64,000 nucleotides of DNA from Viola odorata (lineage: Eukaryota; Streptophyta; Magnoliopsida; Malpighiales; Violaceae), in the NCBI GenBank assembly GCA_963691705.1, contig OY829541.1, positions 57,397,931 through 57,461,930 of the forward strand, read 5' to 3'. The notes under the pieces were generated by a model. The model did no database searches. It was given only the letters and a program-made list of their open reading frames with translations, and was not told the origin of the DNA. Shown here in pieces: positions 1 to 11,466 of the stretch (its first letter is position 1; every line of letters begins with the position of its first letter). The translations under genes were made by a program, and so were the position numbers.

Positions 1-1160
1 CTGATAATTATTCGGAGGATGCTCTCCATTTGTTGCTTGATTGCGCTGCTGCTACACAACTATGAGACTTATTAGTGCCGACTGGTCGTATCAATCGGTT
101 CTTTGATAGTGGGATTTCAGTTCAGTCCTGAGTTCACTTATTATTGCTTGGGTTAGCTAGGATAAAGTTGATGGTGGGTTGGGCTTTAAGGATTTAGTGC
201 TCTTCAATAAAGCCTTACTAGCAAAAACAGCCTGGAGGATCATGATGGAACCTGAAGCACTTTGGGCCCACATTCTAGAGGGATATATTTCCCTAGGTCT
301 TCTTTGATGGATGCTGCAAAAGGCTACAAACCCTCTTGGGGTTGGAGTAGCATTCTTGAAGGCGGGGACGCTTCGCGGCTGGGTTTGCGTTGGAATATCG
401 ACAATGAGGAGATGTAAACTTCTTTAAAGATTCGTGGATTCCTTCTCTCCCGATGCTGTCTTGGCTGATCACACAAAACAGAACATGGGACCGTGGTACT
501 TCACCCAGTTTGGTCAGTGAAGATTGCAAATGGTTAATCTCCATTATCCCCATCAGCCTTAGCTCATGTAAGGGACAAACTCGTGTGGCATCATAAAACT
601 AATGGAGTTTTTGATGTTAAATCTTGTTATAGGATGTTAAAGAAGGATCAAGAGTCTACGCCCAAGCTCTTCTAACTAGGGGATAAGTTCTCCGCACTGT
701 TACAAATAGGGGAGATTAGTTTGGAACCTTGATATCAGCCCTAAGCTTAAACAATTTTATCTTTTTTTGTGGAAATTGATTAACGGAGTCCTGCCGGTTC
801 ACTCGCAACTTGCGAAGAGAGGTATGGATGTTCCCTTAGAATGCTCCTTGTGTAACTCGCGTGTTAAATCAATTGAGCCTATCTTTTTTCAATGTGATTA
901 TGCTAGGACTGTTTGGTTTGGGAGTTGCTTTGGTGGCCTTGATAGAGTACAGGGGGGGTATGTTGAGCCTTGGTGGAATAGGACTACATTACTGACTTTT
1001 TTAATATGGGTAATCAAAACTCTTTGAGGGTATTTGGAAAGCACGAATGCAGCGGCTTTTGAGGGACCTAATTGGCATCTTGTGGAGGGTATTTGGACTG
1101 CATTGCTGCTTCTTGGAAAGATAGTTAACAGATATATATTAAAAAAATTGTGAAGAGACA
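1..1160 (+). mobile_element. 3'-terminal remnant of a plant LINE (RT C-terminus and zf-RVT region)
   Basis: The readable pieces match the region downstream of the reverse transcriptase in plant LINEs. A GGLGFKDLVLFNKALLAK-like stretch lies near 170-225. At about 767-1027 there is a zf-RVT-like piece (WKLINGVLPVHSQLAKRG, then CSLC and FFQCDYARTVW). Several stop codons and frame changes separate the pieces, so nothing here is expressed as an intact protein. The 5' part of the element lies outside the window or is lost. A short A-run near 1141-1147 may be the 3' tail. I saw no target-site duplication. It is a different copy from the LINE at 3898-15388. Confidence 0.75.
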
Positions 1161-3249
1161 TTAAGAGGTTAAAATCATCGGAGAGACACTATTGCTGTAA
1201 GAATGTCTTTTTTTCAACAACAAAAAATGGAGTTAGTCTTTTTTTAATCATTTTTACATTTTTAGTAATTGTGTGTGAGCTATATAATTTATTTATTTAT
1301 TGTTGATAAAATTGACTTATATCCTTAAACAAAGTATTGCCATTGGCTGATTGGCATCTGTCTATCCGCCCCCACCCCCAGCCGACTTATCCTCTCTTTT
1401 AAAATATATATTAAATTTTTATTTATTATCAACAACCAATCATAATTTTGTTGTCGAGTTTGGACCACATCAAACCTCAACAGCGGGCTCCTACCACTGA
1501 ATGTTTCCATTTTATCATTAATACGGAATATATCGATTCCGGTTAAAATATCGGTTTCGTTTTATCTCAAAATTTTATTTTTATATAATTATGTATACAA
1601 TTACATACACATTTATAACCATTCAATACGTTTACGATATATTTTTTAATATTGGATTGGGATGGGGCGTACCCGTCCAAATCAACCGGTATGACTAGTA
1701 TGGATCGAGATTAAAACCTAGATAGTACAATATGTTTGCTATCTCATTTTTTTTGGGATGAAATGTCCCAATCATACCGGTATACGGGATTAATAATGCA
1801 TGACTCCTTTTCACCACTAATAATTTCACCATCCATTAAAGAAATCCTTCAATACTGAATATTGTTGGTTCTCATTCGTACCTCCATTTAAATTTCTCAG
1901 GAGATGTTTCCGTTGTTTCATTTTTTATAGTCGTTGTCTTCGGGAGCTCATTGCTTGTGGATTCCCTTTATTTTATGTATGTATTTATAAGAAAAAGAAT
2001 GGTACATATATATGTGTGACTGCAACAGTAATTGACATGTACCAGTCGGCAGGAATGGTTTTGGTGGTCCAACTGGGATTGCACTATACTGTCACTTGGA
2101 AAAGGACCTTCACCAAGTTGAGGCATGTATGGTCGATCATCCATTTATCTATTTCCCAATAAGAATCGTTGGATAATTAACAACTTTTTTCTACTTCTCC
2201 AGCACTCAGAGTTTGAATTTTCCAGCTTATAATTTATATATATGTTGAAATAAAATAAATAAATATTACCATCCATCAGTTCAGCAGATGAATGTGTCTC
2301 AAAATTAACATAAATTGTAACTTAATTAAGCTAATTCCAGCCATATTAAAGGAAAAACATATCAATTTTTTTCATGGGCACGTTCATGGTCATTTTGCTT
2401 TCTACACATTCAAATGAAATTATATTAGATCAAGTAATTAAGGCAGATAAAGGTTAATTAAATAGGAAGCATATAGCTCGAGCGCAGTAAAATCGCTTTT
2501 CATTAGGTTGAATTTGAATTTTTCCATGTGATTAATCTTGTCTTTGCGCGTCTTGTGATTTGGGTCCTCGTTATTAACCCTCGGTTCCCATATTCCATAA
2601 CCGATATGGTTGCTTCCATTGATTATATCGAAACCTGGACTAATTAAGTTTTTAGTTAGGGGCTGGATTGTAGTCTCTTAAGAATTGTCTCTTTTAGATC
2701 GTTATTAGTCTTATTTCGTTCTCGGCAACACACTTCGTTGTGTAGTTGTTTTATAATATCTTCTCGAATTATGGAGGAAACAAATTAAAAGCTGAGATTA
2801 ATTGAAATTATTAGGCAGATACATTCTTCTCGTTAGGCAAGAAAGAAACATGCTAACTCTGGTCTGGGGAAGCATATGCTTATATTAATTTAATGTCTTT
2901 TCTTTTTAAAAAGAAAAGAATAAGCATGACATTGAGGAACGTGTTGCGTGCAGTGACATTTTAGTTGTCTATGAACTATATATATTAAATTTTAGGTGTA
3001 TTAAAAGTCTATTATTATTAAGAGGTGACAAATACATATTACTTTTGTCTACACAATACTCGAGTTTTGTCTCCCATAAGCATGGGCCTCAAAGCTCCAC
3101 CAAGTAAAAGCCCAGCCCAAAAGCATGGGCCTTTCCTTATAGCGTTAGTGTTCTTTGCTTCCACCACACCTATTATTGTTGTTGTTGTTTGTTTCCAAGT
3201 ATTGAAATTAATCCTAACCTCTTAACAGAGTTGCTGTTCCTAGGAGTTT
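1161..3249. other. AT-rich intergenic stretch with no recognised gene
   Basis: No ORF here resembles a known family, and I saw no repeat with clear ends. The DNA is AT-rich with short homopolymers. It may hold the promoter of the inhibitor-like pseudogene that follows, but I cannot point to a specific element. Confidence 0.5.
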
Positions 3250-3797
3250 TTGTGCATCAAATTACTTGCTCTGACGGTCTGCATAAGTAACATATTTCGG
3301 TCATACCTCTTGAAATCCCAAAATAGAATTTCATTTTCTTTCTTTCTTTTTCGACAAGTTGAAATTTTGCTGTGGAAGCTACACAAAACGCTTATTTTAT
3401 CATCCTTTACTCTTCTACTCATTTCTCCACAACTTATTAACGCTACGTCTCTAAATTCAAACCCTAACCTTGATCAATACGCCAAGGAGATATGCGACTG
3501 GGATGGTGATTGTGTATCTAATTTAGTGATGGTAAAGGTGCTAACACAATCTCTATGCTTGAAATGGCAATGGCGATCGCGACCAGACGAGCAAATTCAG
3601 CCCTTGAAAAAACCATGAAGCTTAAAGCTAAATGTGAAGATCAGGAGCTTGTCACTAGCCTCGACAAATATGAGGCTATTTACAACCAGGTCATCTCTTA
3701 CCTCCAGCGTGCCATCACGAACCTAAAAGCCAATGAAATTGGTAGCGTAAATAATGTGCTTTGTGCTGCAATGTCTGGTATTTCTTCATGTAATGAT
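3250..3797 (+). pseudogene. Pectin methylesterase/invertase inhibitor-like pseudogene 1, N-terminal part
   Basis: The family comprises small secreted four-helix proteins that bind and block pectin methylesterases or invertases in the cell wall. A hydrophobic leader-like segment (LHKTLILSSFTLLLISPQLI) precedes LDQYAKEICDWDGDC, the first conserved cysteine region. After a one-base frame change near 3520-3535 the domain continues as SMLEMAMAIATRRANSALEK and then YEAIYNQVISYLQRAITNLK. The last helix, VLCAAMSGISSCND, carries the family's late cysteine. At 3797 the gene is cut by a solo LTR, and its 3' end lies at 15853 onward. The frameshift and the insertion both make it non-functional. The start is uncertain: the only in-frame ATG (3250) lies well upstream of the leader. 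The family call rests on the spacing pattern and on the second copy at 15990. Confidence 0.65.
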
Positions 3798-4108
3798 TGT
3801 AAAAACCGGAGGAGATTACTGTTATTCTAAACCGTATGAACAACAATCTAGGACCGGAATCAATTCAGATTTGCATGAATTAAACGGAATGCGGAAGGAC
3901 TTCTCTCTTCAACCGAATAGTTTTTTTTTTCTTCAGAAAACTCTGCTCTCCACTAATCTTATAATCATCAAGATTATTATCCTCCTTTCCTAGAAAAAAT
4001 TAGAAGCTCCAAGAATATCTCTTCTCCCCCCCTCCGGCCAGCCACTGCTGCCGGAGATCCCTAAAATACCAGCACCCACTATGTTGGCGTAACAATCACC
4101 CTTCCATC

Positions 4109-5346
4109 ATGCCACAAACCCAGCCCTCCATGAAAGAAATAACAAACCCGATCACAACCTTTTACCTTGAAAACCTTCCCGAGTCTGTCGACCACAAAAC
4201 CCTAGAAAACCTATTGGTCAAAAGATGGCGTCTCCCCTACTTTCGTTGGGTCCGAGACGTGTTTATCCCGAGGCGACGCAATAAAGCAGGTCGTAGGTTT
4301 GGGTTCATCCGCCTAGAAGGGGTAGACAATCCAAAAGAGATGGTGGCAGCGTTAGGGAGACAAAGCATTGGGGCTTCGACATTACGTTGTAGCCTTGAGA
4401 AATTTGGAAGGAAACCCCAAGCAAACCCATGAGGTCCAGAAAAACTGAAGGATGAGGTAGGTTGGCCTCGAATTGGTTGGACAAGGAAGACAGACGCTAT
4501 TGTGACAGAAACCCAAGCATCGAGGACCCATTCCCCAGCGTTAAATCAATCCCTAGACTCTCCTATAGACAACCGGTCTGCTCCAGCAGGTAATGTGATT
4601 GGCATATCTATTCCTGAGGAAAACTTAGCTTGGCTGAACATGAGTGCGATAGGGGTCTTGCGTAGGATAGAACAGGCTCCTGAAATTCAAGAGCTTTTAA
4701 CTGAAGCGGACCTGATTTGTGACACTAGATTGATGAGTAGAGGACTGGTTTTGCTTGAATTCCCAGAATACATTAGGGTTATGGCTGTTAAGAACCAGGC
4801 AGTAGAAGAGATCCTTAGCAAGCTTATGCCATGGAAAGATGCCACCTCGGAGGGTGGACGCCTCTGTTGGATTCAGTGTACAGGACTCTCTTTTCAAGCT
4901 TGGGGCTTTGACGCCTTTAAGGCAATTGTCGATTCATTTGGGCAACTACTAGTGGTTGATGAGAACACGTCGCAACGGAAAAGGTTGGACGTGGCTAGAC
5001 TGCTCATCTCAATTTCTACAGTCGCGGTTGATCGAGAGATACAGCGGTTGATCGAGAGATACATGTCCGTCTAGAAAACAAATTACATACGGTTTTGATC
5101 CATGAGGAGCCCATGCAATGGGCCATCTCGAACCTAGACTGGATGGCGGGAATTGATAATGAAGATGAGTATGAAGACGAGGATGCTGATGAGGAACAGG
5201 TTGGTGAGGAGAGCTACCATAAACAGGCACCTAATGATCATGAGCGGAATGAAGTAGAGGTAGTTCGGGATACAAATTCGGGGAACAAGAGTGCATCATG
5301 GAGGCCTTTTGTAACAGTAAAGCGACCCTCGTATAAAGTCAAATGA
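4109..5346 (+). pseudogene. LINE ORF1 (RRM-type RNA-binding protein), frameshifted
   Basis: ORF1 proteins of plant LINEs bind the element RNA. The first piece (4109-4432) is an RRM with an RNP2-like TTFYLENLP and an RNP1-like RRFGFIRL. The second piece (4502-5074) continues with a region typical of the middle of these proteins (LLEFPEYIRVMAVKNQ, GRLCWIQCTGLSFQAW). The frame breaks at a perfect 20-bp tandem duplication (5024-5043 and 5044-5063). Removing one copy would join the frame to the acidic tail that reads NLDWMAGIDNEDEYEDED (5095-5346). A stop also separates the RRM from the second piece. Confidence 0.8.
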
Positions 5347-5621
5347 ATTGTAGGAGGGAATGGTAGCCTAGAAACGGCCCAGTCAGATGGAGGTTCGACC
5401 TCGGTGGGAGGAAAAGTAGAAGCAGCGGATATTATCAACATGAACAGGGTGAATGAGATGACTATCAAGGAGGGGTCAGCGTGGGAACTAGGGATCGCGA
5501 TGTCAATTACAGACAACATCATAGAGGAATCATTCTGGGAATTTGATAGGGACCGATGGAACCAGGAGGTTAGTATGTTTGGAAAGTAAAGGGTGAGTTG
5601 GTTGCGAGAGCTGACAGGACA

Positions 5622-7548
5622 ATGGTTAGGTTGTTGTCTTGGAATAGTAGAGGCTTGAACGGGTTACCTAAGCAGCGATTCTTAAAATAGATTATTAGAC
5701 GTGAGAAACTTGAGGTATTTTTCCTTCAGGAAACCAAAAAGGAGCAGATAACAGACTTTGACGTGCACAGGATGTAAAACGGAGTGGGGGTCAAATGGGC
5801 AGCACTGCCGGCCAGAGGGAGATCAGGGGGCCTTCTTGCGATGTGGAATGAGGAAGTTCTAGAGGTGTCGAGTATTCTAACGGGAGATAGATTCATTTGG
5901 TTGGAGGGGTGTGTAAAGGAGCTGGACTTTCGTTGTATCTTGATTAATGTCTATGCCAATAATGACACTATGTCTAGAGGTATCATGTGGAGCCATTTGG
6001 GCAACTTGATTGGAACTGCACTCTTCCGATCCTTGTAGCAAGGGACTTTAATGAGATCCTCACCTCTTCCGATAGGTCTCGAGAGGCTCCTGAGTCAAGG
6101 GGTATACGGGAGTTCCTGTGCTGGGTTAATATGTGTCATCTCAGGGACATCCCTCTGCTAGGTAGGCGGTATACGTGGGCAAACGCGGTGAGCAGGAGTA
6201 GAATCGATCGGATTCTTGTTCAAACTGGATGGGATATCAGGTGGCCGGAGTTGAGATTGACGGCACTGGGGCGAAATGGCTCAGATCATGTTCCATTATT
6301 GTTGAATACGGTGGTCCCTGACTGGGGTCCTAAACCGTTCCGGGACCTGGCTGCGTGGTGGGATGTCCACGGGTTCAAAGATGTCCTTATTTCCTATTGG
6401 AATGAGGCTGGTCGGTTGTACCCAGGACCCCACAAGGTGATAATTAAATTGAAATTCCTTAAGTCCAAGTTGCGGCAGTGGAATAAGGAAGTGTTTGGGG
6501 TTATTGGTACCAAGCTGCAAGTGCTCGCAAAGGAGCAAGAGCAGCTAGACAAGGTAGCGAATGAGAGAGTCCTCACGGCTAGCGAGAAACTCAGGTTGCA
6601 GGATAATCAGAATTGTGGGATACTCAGGGGCGTGCTAACAGCCTTTGGCGGCAGAAATCTAGACTGAAGTGGGACTCCCAGGGAGACCGAAATACTAAAT
6701 TCTTTCACTTGTCAGCTAAGCTAGAAAGGATGCGCTGCAATGTGACTGAGATTATTCGAGATGGTAGTCACCTTTCTACCCCGGGGGAGATAAAAAAGGC
6801 AGCGGTTGACTACTTTGCAGAATTCTTCAAGGAAGTTAGATGGGACAAACCGCGTATGACAGATCTGGTGTTCAAGAAGCTAAGTGACTTGGATGTTCAG
6901 GATTTAGAGCGAGAGGTCTCCAATGTCAAAATCTGGGAGACGGTCTAGAGTTGTGGGGGGGATAAAACCCCGGGTCTTGACAAGTGGTCTATGAGATTCC
7001 TACAGAATGCTTGGAAGATTTTAGGCCCTGAATTCAGCGCTATGGTGTCGGATTTCTTCCGTACGGGACAGATGTCGAGAGGATCCAACACCTCCTTCAT
7101 CACTTTGATCCCAAAAGTCAAGGCAGCAAAGAGGTTTTTTGAGTTCAGGCCTATCAGCTTGGTAAGTAGTTTTTACAAAGTGGTTTCAAAAATTCTAGCG
7201 AACCGTCTAGCTAGAGTCATATCCTCGGTTGTCAGCGAATCTCAGTATGGCTTTATGAAGGGTAGGGGGACACTGGATTGTGTTATGGCTGCTAACGAGG
7301 TCGTTCATTCCCTGAAAAGGCTCAGACAGTTGGGTTTCCTCTTCAAACTTGACTTTGAGAAGGCATACGACTCAGTTGAGTAGACCTACTTATTTGATGT
7401 CCTGAACCTTATTGGTTTGAGCCAGAGGTGGATTGGTGGATCCGTCAATGCCTCTACTCGGCGACAGTGTCGGTTCTGATCAATGGTTCTCCGTCTGCTG
7501 AATTTAGATTGGGTAGAGGGCTTCGCCAAGGCTGCTCCATGTCTCCTT
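5622..7548 (+). pseudogene. LINE ORF2, 5' part: endonuclease and start of reverse transcriptase
   Basis: Starting near ATG 5622, the N-terminus reads MVRLLSWNSRGLNG, the entry motif of the endonuclease/exonuclease/phosphatase fold. It continues through FLQETK, RSGGLLAMWN, VARDFNEIL, RRYTWANAVSRSRIDRILV and GSDHVPLLL, which are the catalytic landmarks of LINE endonucleases. The RT begins with FITLIPKVKAAKRFFEFRPISL, then QYGFMKGRGTLDCV and FKLDFEKAYDSVE. In-frame stops occur near 5688, 5776, 6948 and 7381, and there are frame changes near 6040 and 6640. The Sirevirus cuts it at 7548 inside the motif RQGCSMSPLL. Confidence 0.85.
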
Positions 7549-7829
7549 TGTTAGCCCAAGGGCAACTTACTCTTATTTTGATGATTTAAGACACACAAAC
7601 TAATTACTATACTAATGCAATTTTAAGTTAAATGTGTGTAGTTTGCGACGAACAAACAAAAGAGGCAACAAATCTATTATTCGCAAGCTCAAGATCAAGT
7701 GTACATTAGGGCTATAAACATGTAAGTATGATTCTAGTTAACACTTGATTTATGTTCAATTATACCTCAAGAAAAGTGTCAAAAGATTTTTTACACGGAA
7801 AATAATTTTTGGAAAAAGAGTTTTTGATT

Positions 7830-8047
7830 TCACTGTAGCAACGGAGAGTTTCACTGTAGCAACGGATAAACTCACTGTAGCAACGGGAAGTCTTACTGTA
7901 GCAACGGGAACGAATAGTTTCACCGTAGCAACGGATAGACTTACTGTAGCAACGGATAGTTTCACTGTAGCAACGGATAGACTCACTGTAGCAACGGATA
8001 GTTTTTCACTGTAGCAACGGTTATATTTTTCACTGTAGCAAACGGCT
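7830..8047 (+). repeat. U3 tandem repeats upstream of the LTR TATA box
   Basis: About ten units of consensus TCACTGTAGCAACGGATAG (about 21 bp) end 48 bp before the TATA box. The same block is present in the 3' LTR (offset +4749). A 21-bp period gives an open frame on both strands with a repeated TVATDS-type peptide, which I treat as an artefact. By position these are enhancer candidates, as known for U3 repeats in plant Copia elements such as Tnt1 and Tto1. Confidence 0.85.
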
Positions 8048-8094
8048 AATTTTTGGCTCCTTCATTCATGGATGAGCCTCTACTCATTTGACAC

Positions 8095-8102
8095 TATAAA
8101 TA
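8095..8102 (+). promoter_or_regulatory. TATA box of the gag-only Sirevirus LTR
   Basis: TATAAATA lies in the context ACTATAAATACTCATCT. The same TATAAATACTCATCT context occurs on the minus strand in the full-length Sirevirus LTR (62796-62804), which anchors the U3/R border in both elements. Confidence 0.75.
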
Positions 8103-8716
8103 CTCATCTAAGATGAATTACAAAATAACAAGAAACATTAAGAAACCTTCATACACAAAATCACATTTTACAAGCTTACAAAAATCAGTTTTTACAACGC
8201 AAGTATTTTCACAACGATTTCAATCCTTCTTGCGTCACTTTGTCCAACTTGTTTTGGGTTTCTTCTTGAGGTAACTTTGAGGTATTCTTGTTCATTTATT
8301 GGTGTTGATTATTGAATCATACATAGTTTATTTGTACACCAATTTGTGTTGCCATTTAACAATTCTCTTGTCAAGTAATCTTGATTGTAATAGGTTGTGA
8401 TTGAGCCCGGAAAAATCACATTGTAAGGTTTATTGGTTGAGCCCGCAAAAACCAAGGTGAAAGGTTTATTGGTTGAGCCCGGAAAAACCAAGGTGTAAGG
8501 TTTGAGTTGAACCCGTAAAAACTCAAGGTAATAACGAAGTGGTCGTTGTTCAAAATCCTAAGGGTGAAGCTCTTAGGTAGTGGAGTACAATTCATTGAGG
8601 AATTGGAACCACTATATATCCTTGTGTTTTTACATTCTATTTCCGCACTCATAATTCCTTACTATTTGTGTTAGAATTTTATTTGCCTATTCACCCCCCC
8701 TCTAGGCCTTTTATCA

Positions 8717-8734
8717 ATTGGTAGCGGAGCAAGG
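8717..8734 (+). promoter_or_regulatory. Primer binding site, initiator-Met-tRNA-like
   Basis: Directly after the 5' LTR the sequence reads ATTGGTAGCGGAGCAAGG. The core TGGTAGCGGAGC matches the usual plant Copia Met-tRNA site TGGTATCAGAGC at 9 of 12 positions. The full-length relative has the same variant. Confidence 0.65.
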
Positions 8735-8763
8735 TACTTATTTTGTAGGTTTAATCACCTCAA

Positions 8764-10623
8764 GTGAAAGATCAAATGGCTCAAGAGGGACTATATACTC
8801 ACAAAGAAAGTGCTGCACTCAACCGTCCACCATTTCTTGACGGAAACAACTACTTGCAATGGAAGACAAAGATGTTAGCCTTTCTAGGTGGACAAGATCA
8901 AATCATGCTAGATTGTGTCCTCAATGGATTTGCCACTCCTATGGAACCAGCTGCTGAAGATGGATCAACAAAACCTCTTTCTTTTGATAAGTGGCCAGCT
9001 GGATCAATTGCAAGAAAACAAAGTGAAGATAAGGCCAGGTTTGCTTTATTTTGTGCAATTTCTCAAAATGAATTTAATCGTGTTAGTGCTTGCAAATTGT
9101 CCAAAGATGTTTGGGAAACCTTGGAGACGGCACATGAAGGTACTCCTCAAGTGAGAACCATTAGACTCAACACACTCAAGCGTGAATATGAATTACTAGG
9201 TATGAAGAGTGGTGAGTCTATCTATGATTTAAGCACTAGAATTCAAAATATTTGCAATACTATGGGAACTCTTGGTTGGACTCCTAATGATGAGGAGATG
9301 GTAAGAAAACTTCTTAGTATTTTACCTAACTCTTGGAATGCCAAGACTTCTATTTTTGATGAGCTTGAAAAGAAACCTACCTTCTCTCAACTTGTTGGAT
9401 CTCTTACGGCATTTGAGTACAAACTCAAAACGGGAGAACCGGAAGTGCAAAATGTCAAGAGCAACAATATTGCTTTCAAAAGCACCATTCCGGAAGGAGA
9501 TGAAGAATCACTTGTTCTCTTCAACAAGCATTATAAGAATTTCTTGAAAAATTCAAGAAACTACCAAGGTAAGTATTCTAACTCCTCTAAATCTAAATTT
9601 AAGAATGACCCTATTGTTTGTTTTGAATGTGAAAAACCAGGACATGTAAAGAGTGAGTGTCCTAGACTTGAAAGAACAAAGAGACGATCAAGAGATAAAA
9701 ATGATAGAGGAAAGCATCATAGAAGAGCTTTGAAAGCCACTACTTGGGATGACGAAGATGAGTCTTGCAGCGGTCAAAATTCAAGTTCTTCATCCGAAGG
9801 CGAAGTCTCAAACTTGTGTTATTTTGCAAACACGGACAACGATGATCCTTTTATGATTGATGAGGATTATCAAAGCTCTTCACCAACCTTAAATGGCGGC
9901 TTGAATTCTTGTTTTATGGCCCAAAGCGATGATGAGGTTAGTTCATGCAATTCCGATAGTGAATGCAATATTGATGAATTGAAACTTGCTTTTAGCAATT
10001 TATACAAAGACTTTGAGCAATCTAGTAAGAAAAATGTGAAACTTGCTAAAGAGTTAGACAATGTTAAAAATGAAATTAGCAAGTTAGAGTCATTGAATAA
10101 ATCTTTAACTAATGAGCTTAATGATGTGAAATGTTTGATAGAAGATACTAAAAATGAAAATATTTTTTTAACAAATTTGCTCTCTAGTAAAGAAGCTAAA
10201 AACAAAGGCACTATTTGTGAAACTTGTGCAAATTCTAGTAAAGAAGTAGCTATTTTAAATGAAAAGATTAAAGTCCTTGAAGCTACTTTAGCTAAATATA
10301 TCCAAAGTGCACAAAGTTACCAAAAGTGTTTAAATGATCAAAAGCCTAGTGGTGATAGAAGAGGAATTGGATTTGATCACTCTACTAGCATGAGTAATTC
10401 TAAAACATCTTTTGTTAAGGCAAGAAATTGTAACCATGCTAGTTCTTCAAATCACTCACATGCTAGACCTTTGTATAAATGTGATTTTTGTCATAAGAAT
10501 GGTCATTTGGCATATTTTTGCTTTATCCGTAAAGGACTTATTTATGCAAAACAAATGTGGGCACAAAAGAGTGCATTTGCTAAGGAAGGACCTAAACGTG
10601 TTTGGGTTCCTAAAACTAACTAG
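8764..10623 (+). CDS. gag: Sirevirus Gag (nucleocapsid) protein, intact, 619 aa
   Basis: This structural protein would build the cytoplasmic virus-like particle that packages element RNA. The N-terminal part (about residues 15-220) is the Copia Gag domain, with LDGNNYLQWKTKMLAFL, ALFCAISQNEFNRVS and RLNTLKREYELLGMKSGESI. A first CCHC knuckle, CFECEKPGHVKSEC, lies near residue 290. An acidic Ser-rich stretch and a predicted coiled coil (about 400-520, many L/K/E/N) follow. A second knuckle, CDFCHKNGHLAYFC, lies near 575. The large size and the C-terminal coiled coil with second knuckle fit Sireviruses. The frame is open throughout although pol is gone. It ends at TAG 10621-10623, at the same place as gag in the full-length relative. 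Confidence 0.93.
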   Translation: MKDQMAQEGLYTHKESAALNRPPFLDGNNYLQWKTKMLAFLGGQDQIMLDCVLNGFATPMEPAAEDGSTKPLSFDKWPAGSIARKQSEDKARFALFCAISQNEFNRVSACKLSKDVWETLETAHEGTPQVRTIRLNTLKREYELLGMKSGESIYDLSTRIQNICNTMGTLGWTPNDEEMVRKLLSILPNSWNAKTSIFDELEKKPTFSQLVGSLTAFEYKLKTGEPEVQNVKSNNIAFKSTIPEGDEESLVLFNKHYKNFLKNSRNYQGKYSNSSKSKFKNDPIVCFECEKPGHVKSECPRLERTKRRSRDKNDRGKHHRRALKATTWDDEDESCSGQNSSSSSEGEVSNLCYFANTDNDDPFMIDEDYQSSSPTLNGGLNSCFMAQSDDEVSSCNSDSECNIDELKLAFSNLYKDFEQSSKKNVKLAKELDNVKNEISKLESLNKSLTNELNDVKCLIEDTKNENIFLTNLLSSKEAKNKGTICETCANSSKEVAILNEKIKVLEATLAKYIQSAQSYQKCLNDQKPSGDRRGIGFDHSTSMSNSKTSFVKARNCNHASSSNHSHARPLYKCDFCHKNGHLAYFCFIRKGLIYAKQMWAQKSAFAKEGPKRVWVPKTN

Positions 10624-11466
10624 TTTGTTTTGTAGTAGTGCCGGAAACCCAATACAGATAAATGAAATATATTGAGGGTATTCGTGGCACAAGTCGGGTG
10701 ATGAATCGAAGCTCACCCTTTTGGTAATTTTGGCAATAAATATGATATATATATATGATTGATTTTATTGCTAACTTTGATCATTTGTTCAAGTATATAA
10801 ACTCATAAATTTGGTAAGAAAGGATTGTTCTTGTAGGAACTTAGCTTGAATGGTGGCCCAAGGGAATTACCACTTAAAGCCGCATTGATTTTGATGGGCT
10901 TGGCTCGATTGCAAACATTGAAGCTATTCGGTTGAAATAGCAAGGTCTAGACATGTTGAAAAATCACAATCGGTATTCCTTGAACTCTTATTTTTATGTC
11001 TATATTTATTTGATGAATATACGTGTTTTAAATGATTATGTTAGTCATTAAAATCTATAATCTTATATGCTATAAATTGCCATAAATTGTTTTTGTTTGT
11101 TTGTGCATATACGTGTTTAGTTAAAACTATTTGTTTGCATGTATGCTTTTGTTCATGTGATTGATCATTGAGAAAATCTAGTTGATGTGATATTTTTGGA
11201 TATACGAACATGAGTCAAATGATTAGAGTATTCTTTGGAAGATTTTATCTTCGATATCTATACAAATCTTGATCAAATCCTACTAAATTTTATTTGATTT
11301 CTTCGTTCGCATGCAATGGGCACAAAAGTCAGCGACATTACATCTCCTCGAGTTGTAATTCTTAGACCTTAAGCTGTCATTTTTTGGTGTTTAAATAGCC
11401 TAAGATTACACCTCTCTAGATATCCAAAACGGAAAGCTTTACATTCAATTCCTTCGAATCATCAAA
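10624..11466 (+). other. Pol-deletion scar and 3' non-coding DNA of the gag-only element
   Basis: Positions 10624-10725 align by eye with the start of pol in the full-length relative: AACCC-AT-CA-ATAAATG, then GGGT-TTCG-GGCACA, CGGGTGAT and TTCACCC-like. At about 10725-10735 it switches to sequence resembling the DNA just downstream of the relative's pol stop (TTTGGCAATA, then ATATGATATATAT). About 3 kb of pol is therefore missing. No other coding signal was seen. TTTAAATAG near 11390-11397 is a possible TATA box about 70 bp before the small ORF. Confidence 0.7.

Larger units (their letters stand above)
7549..8716 (+). repeat. 5' LTR of the gag-only Sirevirus
   Basis: It starts TGTTAGCCCAAGG and ends CTAGGCCTTTTATCA. 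U3 holds about ten 21-bp tandem repeats (7830-8047), followed by a TATA box TATAAATA at 8095-8102. R/U5 contains four degenerate units of the type GGTTGAGCCCG-AAAAACCAAGG (near 8400-8530). The copy at 12298-13465 is the same length and appears identical. Confidence 0.93.

Noticed and set aside
767..1027. 86-codon ORF as a host gene
   Set aside because: Its WKLINGVLPVHSQLAKRG and CSLC pattern is the zf-RVT part of a LINE, and the flanks are also LINE-derived and broken.
7745..8014. Open frames on both strands encoding TVATDS-type repeats (also 12494-12763)
   Set aside because: They arise from the 21-bp U3 tandem repeat, whose length is a multiple of three. They lie upstream of the LTR TATA box and have no coding features.
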